Part shown: positions 24,539-31,507 of the stretch, in pieces
Numbering within the stretch: position 1 is the stretch's first letter
Layout: each line of letters opens with the position of its first letter
NCBI RefSeq assembly: GCF_004153225.1
Contig: NZ_SEMB01000034.1
Span: 1-36,904, forward strand
Length of the DNA: 36,904 nt
Source of the DNA: Sporolactobacillus sp. THM7-7
GTDB taxonomy: Bacteria; Bacillota; Bacilli; Bacillales; Sporolactobacillaceae
Reading direction: 5' to 3'
Program-made: the position numbers and the translations under genes
The notes under the pieces: model-generated
Databases searched by the model: none
Seen by the model: only the letters and a program-made list of their open reading frames with translations
Told to the model about the DNA's origin: nothing

Positions 24539-25219
24539 TTGGTGAACCAAATGCAACAACAGGTTGACGTTCCTTCTAAACTCATCATTCTGGCGATGAT
24601 CTTCATGACTTGTCTGATCGCCGCCAATCTCGCCGCATCGAAGCTTTTCACTCTTGGCGGACTGTCAATGACATCCGGTATCATCATTTATCCGATTACC
24701 TTTCTTATTTTAGACAGTATGACGGAAATCTGGGGGAAACAGACGGCAAGAAAGATTGTCTGGATCGGCTTGTTGGCCAATATCCTTTTTACGTTGCTCT
24801 TGCAGGCCGTTATTCATCTGCCGCCGGCCCCTTTCTGGCACGGTCAGGAGGCCTATGCGGCGGTTCTCGGCACCGTTCCGCGCGTCGTTTTTGCCTCACT
24901 GTGCGGCTACGTGATCTCGCAAACGCTGGATATTGCCATTTTTGTCCGGCTGAAAAAGCGAACGAACGGCAGGAAACTATGGCTGCGCAGTATTTTAAGC
25001 ACGGCGGTCAGCCAGCTGGCCGATTCGGCCGTCTTTATGTTTGTTGGTTTTTCCGGTGTACTGCCTTTTGCAGCGATTTTATCAACCATTGCCACCGAAT
25101 ATACACTGAAGTTTGCTTATGCCGTGGCCGGCGCGCCGCTTGTCTATCTTGCCGTTCGCTGGGTGAGAGGAAGAAGCTGGCGGTCGTTTGATACGCAGAT
25201 GCCGCAGAACATTCACTAG
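24539..25219 (+). CDS. yhhQ: Queuosine precursor transporter (YhhQ/VUT family)
   Basis: A 226-residue membrane protein with six or seven helices. The family pattern is clear: LIAANLAASKLF in the first helix, YPITFLILDSMTEIWGKQTARKIVWIG in the second, and the C-terminal SQLADSAVFMFVGFSG and ATEYTLKFAYAVAGAPLVYLAVRW. YhhQ proteins take up preQ0 or preQ1. The preQ1 riboswitch directly upstream and queF directly downstream support that role. The start is TTG 24539 or GTG 24542; GGGAG (24528-24532) lies six or nine bases upstream. Confidence 0.92.
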   Translation: MVNQMQQQVDVPSKLIILAMIFMTCLIAANLAASKLFTLGGLSMTSGIIIYPITFLILDSMTEIWGKQTARKIVWIGLLANILFTLLLQAVIHLPPAPFWHGQEAYAAVLGTVPRVVFASLCGYVISQTLDIAIFVRLKKRTNGRKLWLRSILSTAVSQLADSAVFMFVGFSGVLPFAAILSTIATEYTLKFAYAVAGAPLVYLAVRWVRGRSWRSFDTQMPQNIH

Positions 25220-25371
25220 GTGTAAAGGAAACTTGGCGATGTTTTTAGATGCACCGCCGGGACGGATGAGCAGACGAACGGCTTGCAGGACGCACGCTTT
25301 CGTTCGGCCGCGTATACTTCATTTTCGCTTGACTTAGCTACAAAAATATTAAATGAATCGGGGGATTCAGA

Positions 25372-25860
25372 ATGACGGATCGAAAAAAGGAAGGCCTCGC
25401 TCTGCTGGGCAATAAGGGAACAAAATATGTTTTTGACTATGACCCTGGAGTGCTGGAGACATTTAAAAATGCGCACCCGGACCGGGATTATTTCGTGAAG
25501 TTCAATTTTCCGGAATTTACGAGCCTTTGCCCGATTACCCATCAGCCGGATTTTGCGACCCTGCATATCAGCTATGTCCCTGCTGAGCGGATGGTTGAAA
25601 GCAAATCGCTGAAACTTTATCTGTTCAGCTTCCGCAACCACGGCGACTTTCATGAAGACTGCATCAACAAAATCGCGGATGATTTAATCAAATTGATGGA
25701 TCCAAAATATCTGGAAGTATGGGGCAAATTTCTGCCGCGGGGCGGGATTAGTATCGATCCGTACGTCAATTACGGCAAGAAGGGGACGATGTGGGAAAAA
25801 GTCGCTTTTGACCGGCTGACCCGGCATGATCTGTACCCGGAAAAAATCGATAATCGCTGA
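25372..25860 (+). CDS. queF: NADPH-dependent 7-cyano-7-deazaguanine reductase QueF
   Basis: A 162-residue unimodular QueF, which reduces preQ0 to preQ1 in queuosine synthesis. Cys53 in [12 protein letters not shown] is the residue that forms the thioimide with the nitrile, and Asp60 is the proton donor; the NADPH-binding QueF motif [21 protein letters not shown] is intact. ATG 25372 follows GGGGGATT. It lies 152 bp after yhhQ on the same strand without an obvious terminator between them, so the two may be cotranscribed. The other preQ0 genes (queDEC) form a separate operon 3.5 kb away under a second riboswitch. Confidence 0.96.
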   Translation: MTDRKKEGLALLGNKGTKYVFDYDPGVLETFKNAHPDRDYFVKFNFPEFTSLCPITHQPDFATLHISYVPAERMVESKSLKLYLFSFRNHGDFHEDCINKIADDLIKLMDPKYLEVWGKFLPRGGISIDPYVNYGKKGTMWEKVAFDRLTRHDLYPEKIDNR

Positions 25861-25867
25861 TTCGCGC

Positions 25868-25898
25868 AAAAATGTCGCCTTTTTCGGGCGGCATTTTT
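25868..25898. terminator. Bidirectional terminator between queF and the hydrolase-regulator gene
   Basis: AAAAATG-T-CGCC and GGCG-G-CATTTTT pair with one mismatch, with A and T tracts on both sides. It can end both convergent genes. Confidence 0.8.
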
Positions 25899-25923
25899 CA
25901 GTAATAAGATGGTCCCACATGCT

Positions 25924-27471
25924 CTAAGCACGGCCGTTTTTCCGTATATCCTGTTTTAGTCGCAAGTTTTTCAGTTTTTCCTCGCAAAATCCGTCATAAG
26001 GCTCGACCGCCGCTCCGTTTTCAAGAATCTCCTTCTGCAAGAGCGTGTTCCCTTCCTGTTCCAGCTCATTTAGCAGTTGATCCATCGCTTCAAATAAGTG
26101 TTGCTCTGCCTTTTCGATAAACCGAACCATCCACTCGCCGCGGAAAGCAGCGAACCAGCCGGGATTATAGATTTTCAGTTTTTGAATAAGTCGCCGGGCA
26201 CGCTCGGCGGATGGTGTTTTTTCTCTTTGCAGCTTGTCGATGCCCTCCATGTAATCGATGAAGTCGCACTCGGTTTCCGTATTCAGAACCACCGCGTCGC
26301 GGCTGATCACCAGTGCATCGCGTAGTTCCGGATTCGGGAACCGATGAAAGATACTGCTTAAGTGGCTTAAATGAACACGCATCCGACTTTTTGCTTGAGA
26401 GAGGGGTAATTCTGGGAAAAAGACGTCGATCAGCTGATCGCGCTTCACGGCTCCATGGTTGAGAATGAGGAAAAGGATCAATTCTTTCGCCTGACGCTGG
26501 TTCCATTTTCCGTCAACCCGTTTCCCTTTCCAAAAAAACTGGGTTTCTCCGTGCATCACTTTCATTTTAAACGAAGGCCGGAGCGTAAGCAGCTCATGAA
26601 ACCCTTTATCCAAAATGGCTTTTAATTCTCCCGTGGCTTTCCGATGAACGGGAGAGGAATGGAAAACGGTTTTTCTGGCGTGGATAAAGAGATTTAAAAA
26701 ATGGGCGACCATCCGCGGCTGATCCAGTTCCATGAGATGGGAGGCCTCAGGAATAATCAGCCCCCGGCCGTTCGGAATCTGAGTCGCGCAGACAACAGAC
26801 AGGTTGGCCGGGAATAGAGGATCGAATTCTCCATGCAGAATGAAGCAGGGAATCTTCATATGTCCAAGCTGAGGAATCAGGCTGAATCGTTCGGAAAACG
26901 TCTGATTGGTCAGAATCGTAATCATGTGCTCAAAGTTTTTTCTGGAAATTCGGCGCACAGCATTCATGATCAGCGCTGCTTTCCGATCGGTCACAGGATG
27001 AACGTTTTCTATAACGATTTTACGGGCGAACAGACTGCGATCAACGAGAAGAAGCCGAATCATACTTTGCAGTTCTTTGTGATACATCTCTTTTGGAAGA
27101 TAGAAAGGCACACTCATGAAAATTAAAGATTGTACATAGCGTAAATCGTGTTTTGCATACAGAAAAGCCAAAACGCCGCTGAAACCGCTGCCAATAATGT
27201 GCAGTTTTTTTAATTGCAGTGTTTGGATGAGTGCATGAATTTCGCGAAACAACTGCTCAAGGGAAATCAGCGCCGCGCTTGCTGTCGTTCTGCCGTGACC
27301 GAAATAATCGTAGGTTAAGACATTGAAAGTGGCATTTAATTCGTCGATCAGAAGTTTCCACGTCGTCAAATCGACGCTTAAATCGTGAATAAATAAGAGT
27401 GTCGGGTTGTTCTGATCTGTGCAGCGATAGTTATAATAAAGCTGATAATCATCAATCGGCAGATACGGCAC
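25924..27471 (-). CDS. Alpha/beta-hydrolase-fold protein fused to a SARP-type wHTH-BTAD regulator
   Basis: A 515-residue two-part protein. Residues about 8-265 are an alpha/beta-hydrolase fold: FIHD oxyanion strand (27-30), YDYFGHGRT (54-62), an elbow region HIIGSGFSGVLAFLYA (91-106), the acid motif HGEFDP with Asp217, and PEASH with His245. The elbow aligns position by position with the canonical G-x-S-x-G-G-x-x-A-x-x-Y-A, but the nucleophile position (96) is Gly, so ordinary esterase activity is unlikely. Residues about 300-375 resemble the OmpR-like winged helix of SARP regulators (FFWKGKRVDGKWNQRQAKELILFLILN, then QAKSRMRVHLSHLSSIF). About 395-505 resembles a bacterial transcriptional activator domain. 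It starts with GTG 27471 after AAGGA. I infer a ligand-sensing pseudoenzyme that controls transcription; targets are unknown. Confidence 0.82.
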   Translation of the reverse strand: MPYLPIDDYQLYYNYRCTDQNNPTLLFIHDLSVDLTTWKLLIDELNATFNVLTYDYFGHGRTTASAALISLEQLFREIHALIQTLQLKKLHIIGSGFSGVLAFLYAKHDLRYVQSLIFMSVPFYLPKEMYHKELQSMIRLLLVDRSLFARKIVIENVHPVTDRKAALIMNAVRRISRKNFEHMITILTNQTFSERFSLIPQLGHMKIPCFILHGEFDPLFPANLSVVCATQIPNGRGLIIPEASHLMELDQPRMVAHFLNLFIHARKTVFHSSPVHRKATGELKAILDKGFHELLTLRPSFKMKVMHGETQFFWKGKRVDGKWNQRQAKELILFLILNHGAVKRDQLIDVFFPELPLSQAKSRMRVHLSHLSSIFHRFPNPELRDALVISRDAVVLNTETECDFIDYMEGIDKLQREKTPSAERARRLIQKLKIYNPGWFAAFRGEWMVRFIEKAEQHLFEAMDQLLNELEQEGNTLLQKEILENGAAVEPYDGFCEEKLKNLRLKQDIRKNGRA

Positions 27472-27590
27472 AGCACATTCCTTCTTTCTCCTCTTGTCCC
27501 CTGGCCTTCCGGGTGAATGAGGCTATTGTCCTGAGTGAGTGCTCGAGCAAGCGGCGGGTCATAGGACTTTTTGATCATATTTGTATATTG

Positions 27591-27619
27591 ATTGTAAAAT
27601 GTGTGCCCGTACGGATCAA
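27591..27619 (-). promoter_or_regulatory. Candidate sigma-A promoter of the hydrolase-regulator gene
   Basis: On the minus strand TTGATC (27619-27614), 17 bp, TACAAT (27596-27591). The leader would be about 110 nt. Nothing else was recognised in 27620-27792. Confidence 0.55.
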
Positions 27620-27792
27620 ATTTTACGTATAGTTTTTAATAGGTTATTTATTCTGTGAGTTCAGAGACCTATCGTAGATAGACGGATGTTTTCTATAAAT
27701 GAAACAGGCTGTTTGATTCTACAGTTTGTCCCTTTCGATCGGATAACTCCGTTCTTAAAATGTAGTATCACGAGATAAGGAAATGAATCGGC

Positions 27793-27907
27793 GTGAGTTT
27801 CTTCGATCCATCTTTCGGTTTTCGGCGTAAGAAAGATTTCGACTTTGCTGTGATTGTCGTTCTCTTCATCCTGACTGATTATTGTCGGTACGGCTTTTGT
27901 CTACTAA
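27793..27907 (+). pseudogene. Frameshifted YjcZ-like small sporulation membrane protein
   Basis: From GTG 27793 the frame reads a short head with two Phe-rich turns and RRKKDFDF, then the hydrophobic core AVIVVLFIL. After that it leaves the expected path. Removing one base, the A at 27874, continues the helix as LLIIVGTAFVY followed by TAA at 27905-27907. That gives a 37-residue protein of the YjcZ/YnzH-like class (core VLFILLIIVG), which Bacillales make during sporulation. A good terminator at 27951-27980 follows. Either the gene is broken by a one-base insertion or the base is a sequencing error. Ribosome binding is modest (AAGGAA). Confidence 0.7.
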
Positions 27908-27950
27908 TTGATCCCCGGAGTCTGTCAGCTTATTCACACCTCCTTTTATC

Positions 27951-27980
27951 GCATCCGTCTTTTGATCGGGTGCTTTTTTT
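27951..27980 (+). terminator. Intrinsic terminator of the YjcZ-like gene
   Basis: GCATCCG (27951-27957) pairs with CGGGTGC (27967-27973), followed by seven T residues. Confidence 0.85.
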
Positions 27981-28029
27981 GTGCGATCAGAAAGGATAAA
28001 AATTCAGTCGATGATAGTATAAGGGCAAC

Positions 28030-28078
28030 TAAGGGTCAGCCGGCGTCAGAGGCCCCCGCTTCGCCAAGTTTTCTTTAA
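28030..28078 (+). repeat. Dispersed repeat, copy B
   Basis: AAGGGTCAGCCGGCGTCA-GAGGCCCCCGCTTCGCCAAG-TTTTCTTTA matches copy C at 36290-36335 closely and copy A at 18325-18375 more weakly. It lies just downstream of the DUF218 gene on the minus strand. Confidence 0.5.
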
Positions 28079-28117
28079 ATGTTCATCATGCGCGTTCGGG
28101 TGAGCCCCGAATGGACA

Positions 28118-28717
28118 TTAAATCGGATCATCGATTAATGCGCCCTCCCTGACGTAATGAATCAATTTTTCAGCTTCTATCCAGCCCCTTTGTCGGTTCC
28201 GTTCCGTCAAAAACCAATTCTCCTTTTGTGCGCTCGGGTCTTCCGCCGGGCAAAGAGAATATTCGATCCAATCCGGCATGTAGGTCTTTAATGTCAGATA
28301 GGCTCGGCGCATATGATAAATCGTTGTGACAATCAGCAGTCTTTGAATTTTATGAAGGCCAAAGTATCGGTCCAGTACTAGCGATGAAGCCAGCACATTT
28401 TCCTTCGTGTTTCTCGACAAAGTTTCAATGAGGAGATCCGCCGCCGGTATACCTGAATCGACGGCCTTATTTTTTAGAAGCACGGCCTCCGGCAACTGAG
28501 AACCGCTCCAAATGATCCCTCCGGATAATAATATCTTCCCGGATCTCCCGGCATTGTAAAGCTCGATCGCTTTCGGCAGACGGTATTGTACGGCTTTCCG
28601 GCTGCCAAAGACGAAAATACAATCTCCGCTTCTCCGATCATCGTGAATCGGGTCAAATAAAAGTTCCGTGATTTGTTTTGCAGTCAGTTTATTGGGGGAA
28701 AGTTCGGAAATTCTCAT
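28118..28717 (-). CDS. YdcF family (DUF218) protein
   Basis: A 199-residue protein of the YdcF/DUF218 fold: CIFVFGSRKAVQYRLPKAIELYNAGRSGKILLSGG (about 33-67), then EAVLLKNKAVDSGIP and IETLSRNTKENVLAS (with the conserved S-x-N-T-x-E-N), then LLIVTTIYHMRRAYLTL. YdcF of Escherichia coli binds S-adenosylmethionine; other members are envelope proteins. This one has no membrane segment, so it is probably cytoplasmic. ATG 28717 follows GGAGGG. It is divergent from the queDEC leader region. Confidence 0.88.
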   Translation of the reverse strand: MRISELSPNKLTAKQITELLFDPIHDDRRSGDCIFVFGSRKAVQYRLPKAIELYNAGRSGKILLSGGIIWSGSQLPEAVLLKNKAVDSGIPAADLLIETLSRNTKENVLASSLVLDRYFGLHKIQRLLIVTTIYHMRRAYLTLKTYMPDWIEYSLCPAEDPSAQKENWFLTERNRQRGWIEAEKLIHYVREGALIDDPI

Positions 28718-28930
28718 GTCATCCCTCCAGACGGTTCTAAAAAAAGTTTATCGCGGATGAACTGTTCCATGCAGCAAGCGGGTTTTTCAGGCCGGTTTTT
28801 TTATCGGTTTTATTTCAGGAACCTCCTCAGACTATTATATGAAAGTGCCGCAGCTTTTTCGCATGCCGGGAATTCAAAGTGCTTCAAATACTCCGATTAG
28901 ATCGAATGTGTGGCATACCCGTTCATTAAG

Positions 28931-29035
28931 GAAATTCGCCACCAACGCGAGGGAAGAAGTCCCCAACGGACGGGAAGACGCCTCTAACGCGAGGAAACGA
29001 CTCCAATATCAGGAGAATCGCTCCGAACAAAGTGA
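28931..29035 (+). repeat. Array 3: five degenerate 21-bp units upstream of queDEC
   Basis: Five consecutive 21-bp units start at 28931, 28952, 28973, 28994 and 29015. The shared pattern is roughly GRAA-NACGCCTC-YAACGCGAG. A sixth, weak unit (to 29056) abuts the queDEC promoter. The period is that of arrays 1 and 2, but the sequence is only loosely similar. It sits between the divergent DUF218 gene and the queDEC promoter. Confidence 0.7.
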
Positions 29036-29077
29036 AGCTTGCTTCGGAACCTGTCCCGTACTTTAGCCAAGGATATC

Positions 29078-29086
29078 TGCTATAAT
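29078..29086 (+). promoter_or_regulatory. Extended -10 promoter of queDEC
   Basis: TGCTATAAT is a perfect extended -10. The -35 region is weak. Transcription would start near 29093, at the base of the riboswitch. Confidence 0.75.
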
Positions 29087-29094
29087 AGTTGTAC

Positions 29095-29138
29095 CGAGGG
29101 TTCGAAATTCCCGCCCCTCGTAAAACAAAACTAGGGAG
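29095..29138 (+). ncRNA. preQ1-I riboswitch upstream of queDEC
   Basis: P1 is CGAGG (29095-29099) with CCTCG (29116-29120), the loop begins GTTCGAAATTCCC, and the tail is TAAAACAAAACTAGGG. The loop CCC and tail GGG can form the pseudoknot. The same GGG belongs to GGGAG (29134-29138), a good Shine-Dalgarno sequence six bases before the leader ORF at 29145. An intrinsic terminator lies 125 nt further on. Confidence 0.87.
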
Positions 29139-29144
29139 CGCTAA

Positions 29145-29234
29145 ATGAAAAAGTTCGGGCCCATTTCCTGGGACGAATCGTACAAAAGATGGTCCGGTTA
29201 TCGTTGCCCGTGCCTGCCGGCTTCTTTTGTTTGA
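29145..29234 (+). CDS. 29-codon leader ORF (possible CPCC-family remnant)
   Basis: A short ORF with ATG, a well-placed GGGAG and the product MKKFGPISWDESYKRW followed by SGYRCPCLPASFV. The SD overlaps the preQ1 pseudoknot, so its translation should depend on preQ1. The WSGYRCPC ending resembles the start of the Cys-rich CPCC family; deleting one C in TGCCTGCC gives CPCC and opens the frame onward through the terminator region. It could be a regulatory leader peptide or a decayed small gene. No homology search was possible. Confidence 0.45.
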   Translation: MKKFGPISWDESYKRWSGYRCPCLPASFV

Positions 29235-29263
29235 ATGCACTCAGGAATCCGCCTGCTTCTTGC

Positions 29264-29290
29264 GCTCTCCGTCCAGACGGAGAGCTTTTT
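29264..29290 (+). terminator. Intrinsic terminator in the queDEC leader
   Basis: GCTCTCCGTC (29264-29273) pairs perfectly with GACGGAGAGC (29276-29285), followed by TTTTT. It lies between the riboswitch/leader ORF and queD, so readthrough must be controlled or partial. Confidence 0.92.
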
Positions 29291-29338
29291 CTTCGCTCCT
29301 TTTCGAACAGAACAATGGACTCAAAAGGAGGATTTTTT

Positions 29339-29806
29339 TTGAAAAAGGAAAGTACGGCGAAGCATCGGGGGGAAGCAACGCTTGCGTACCACAACAAGCG
29401 GGTCGCCGTCACTAAATCGTTTACTTTTGACGCGGCCCACAATCTCGAACGGTATGAGGGCAAATGTAAAAATCTTCACGGACACACGTACCAGCTGGAA
29501 ATCACGGTCAGCGGATATCTGAATGATATCGGCATGGCCGTTGATTTCGGCGAGATTAAGGAGATGTTTCGAGAGAATATTCAGGCAAAACTGGATCACC
29601 GTTATCTGAATGAGGTGCTGCCGGGGATGAATACGACGGCTGAAAATGTGATCGTCTGGATCTGGGAACAGCTGGATCGGGCAATGGACGCGCGCGGGTT
29701 ACACGATCAGGGGCATCGTCTAGAGTCGCTGCGTCTGTATGAAACACCAACCAGCTGGGCAACGATCCATCGAGAATGGATGATAGACCATGAAAACGAC
29801 CGCTGA
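29339..29806 (+). CDS. queD: 6-carboxy-5,6,7,8-tetrahydropterin synthase QueD
   Basis: A 155-residue PTPS-family enzyme that turns dihydroneopterin triphosphate into 6-carboxytetrahydropterin, the first committed step to preQ0. Zinc ligands His34 (FDAAHNL), His47 and His49 (NLHGHTYQ) and the catalytic Cys43 are visible. The N-terminal 20 or so residues extend beyond typical QueD. TTG 29339 is the start, since AAAAGGAGG (29323-29331) lies seven bases upstream; the upstream in-frame ATG at 29315 precedes that site. queE overlaps its end by 17 bp. Confidence 0.94.
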   Translation: MKKESTAKHRGEATLAYHNKRVAVTKSFTFDAAHNLERYEGKCKNLHGHTYQLEITVSGYLNDIGMAVDFGEIKEMFRENIQAKLDHRYLNEVLPGMNTTAENVIVWIWEQLDRAMDARGLHDQGHRLESLRLYETPTSWATIHREWMIDHENDR

Positions 29807-30527
29807 ATTTCAGCTGCCCGCCCGCGAGGTGTATGGGAAGTGGTCGCTGCCTATGGTAGAAATTTTCGAAACGGTTGAAGGAGAGGGGATGTCCCAAGGG
29901 TTTCCGACCGTCTTTGTCCGCAGCTTTCACTGCAATCTGCGCTGCAAGTGGTGCGACACCCCTTACAGCTTTGCCCCGGCAAAGCCTGCCTTCGAAGCGA
30001 CGATTGATGAAATTGTAAGGAAAGTCGCCCGATATTCCAGCCGGCGGATCTGTTTTACAGGCGGCGAGCCTCTGATTCACCGGCAGAAATCCGCGGCGCT
30101 GATCCAGGCGCTGGCCCGGCTCGATCACATCGTCGACGTCCATATCGAAACAAATGGAGCAATCGATCTCGGCCCTTTTGCCCGCATGCGCGAAAAGGAT
30201 CCGCTGCTCATGAAAAAGATGCGCTTCGTGATGGATTATAAACTCGCCGCTTCCGGAGAGACGAAAAAAATGATTCGGGATAACTTTGATTCCCTGCTTG
30301 ATCAGGACGAAATCAAATTTGTCATCGGATCGGACGAGGACTTCGATCAGGCGAAGACTGTGATTGAGCGTTTTCATAAAAAAGGGCAGGTTCTGTTCAG
30401 TCCGGTGTGGGCGTCCATGCCGCCGAAACGCCTGGTGGAAAAAGTACTCGTCGAACCGCTGCCGCAGGTGAAAGTCAGCCTGCAGCTGCATAAAATCATT
30501 TGGGATCCGAACGAGAGAGGGGTATAA
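29790..30527 (+). CDS. queE: 7-carboxy-7-deazaguanine synthase QueE
   Basis: A 245-residue radical SAM enzyme that contracts 6-carboxytetrahydropterin to 7-carboxy-7-deazaguanine. The CxxxCxxC cluster is Cys48, Cys52 and Cys55 (CNLRCKWCDTPYS), and FTGGEPLIH is the SAM-binding GGE motif. The N-terminal MVEIFETVEGEGMSQGFPTVFVR is typical. It overlaps queD by 17 bp and is followed by queC after 5 bp, so the three genes form one operon. Confidence 0.96.
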   Translation: MKTTAEFQLPAREVYGKWSLPMVEIFETVEGEGMSQGFPTVFVRSFHCNLRCKWCDTPYSFAPAKPAFEATIDEIVRKVARYSSRRICFTGGEPLIHRQKSAALIQALARLDHIVDVHIETNGAIDLGPFARMREKDPLLMKKMRFVMDYKLAASGETKKMIRDNFDSLLDQDEIKFVIGSDEDFDQAKTVIERFHKKGQVLFSPVWASMPPKRLVEKVLVEPLPQVKVSLQLHKIIWDPNERGV

Positions 30528-30532
30528 AAAAC

Positions 30533-31225
30533 ATGGCAAAAAAAGCGGTCGTCGTGCTGAGCGGAGGACTCGACAGCACGACCTGTATGGGTATCGCAAA
30601 AGATCAGGGATACGAACTTTATCCAATCACATTCAGTTACGGACAGCGCCATGATCGCGAAATCGAACAGGCGAAAAAGGTGGCGGCCTATTTTCAGGTA
30701 AAGCAGCATCGAATCGTGGACATCGGCTTTTTCAAACAGATTGGCGGGAGCGCCCTTACCGATGCGTCTGTCAGCGTCCCGCAGGATGGCTTGGGACAAG
30801 ACATCCCGGTAACTTATGTACCGGCCCGGAACATGATTTTTCTCTCTCTTGCCAGCGCGTACGCCGAGGTACTCGGTGCCGAGGCTATTTTTACAGGCGT
30901 CTCATCCGTTGATTACAGCGGTTATCCGGATTGCCGTCCCGAATTCATCGACAGCATGAATCAAACGATCAATCTGGCAACGAAAGCCGGGGTGACGGAT
31001 CACCGTCTGTCCATTCAAACCCCGCTTATTCATCTGTCGAAAAGCGAAACGATTAAACTCGGGACAAAGCTCGGCGTCCCGTACCATCTCACGACCTCCT
31101 GCTACAACGGCGGAGACAAGGCGTGCGGCGTATGCGACAGCTGCCGGCTGAGAATCAAAGGCTTCAAAGAGGCCGGACTGGTGGATCCGATTCCGTATCA
31201 GGTCGACATTGACTGGAACGCATAA
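30533..31225 (+). CDS. queC: 7-cyano-7-deazaguanine synthase QueC
   Basis: A 230-residue ATP-dependent enzyme that converts 7-carboxy-7-deazaguanine and ammonia to preQ0. It has the PP-loop SGGLDS (10-15) and a C-terminal zinc site (CYNGG...CGVCDSC). The ATG at 30533 follows GAGAGGGG; a longer in-frame start at 30500 lies inside queE and is not needed. A terminator follows. Confidence 0.96.
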   Translation: MAKKAVVVLSGGLDSTTCMGIAKDQGYELYPITFSYGQRHDREIEQAKKVAAYFQVKQHRIVDIGFFKQIGGSALTDASVSVPQDGLGQDIPVTYVPARNMIFLSLASAYAEVLGAEAIFTGVSSVDYSGYPDCRPEFIDSMNQTINLATKAGVTDHRLSIQTPLIHLSKSETIKLGTKLGVPYHLTTSCYNGGDKACGVCDSCRLRIKGFKEAGLVDPIPYQVDIDWNA

Positions 31226-31255
31226 GGCATGAGTGAGCAGAAGAAATCAGCGAAA

Positions 31256-31288
31256 GGTACAAATCGGCCTCGGTTTGTGCCTTTTTTT
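31256..31288 (+). terminator. Intrinsic terminator of queDEC
   Basis: GGTACAAA (31256-31263) pairs with TTTGTGCC (31274-31281), including one G-T pair, followed by seven T residues. Confidence 0.88.
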
Positions 31289-31421
31289 ATAATACGGCGT
31301 GCTTTGTCAAGAAATCGTCAAAAACCAGACCTGTTTTTCCCCAAGATAAATTTAAAATAAAATTTGAGAGAAAATAATCAATAGAGAAGTAGGAGTAAAA
31401 TATTTGTAGGCAGAAAAATAG

Positions 31422-31467
31422 CCTTGATTACCAGTTAATGGCAATCGCCGTTAACTGGTAATCAAGG
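31422..31467. repeat. Perfect 17-bp inverted repeat upstream of the PTS gene
   Basis: CCTTGATTACCAGTTAA (31422-31438) and TTAACTGGTAATCAAGG (31451-31467) are perfect complements. The 12-nt centre contains a further GGC-AATC-GCC stem. No T run follows. It lies 40 bp upstream of the -35 of the PTS promoter. Confidence 0.9.
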
Positions 31468-31507
31468 ACACCAAGCGGTAGCGCGGTAAGGTCTAGAAAA
31501 AATAAGT

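Noticed and set aside
28839-29066. 75-codon open frame across array 3
   Set aside because: Its heptad-like repeats come from the 21-bp units; no translation signal was seen.
29556-30626. 356-codon minus-strand open frame across queD-queE-queC
   Set aside because: Antisense shadow of three clear genes; composition typical of a complementary strand.
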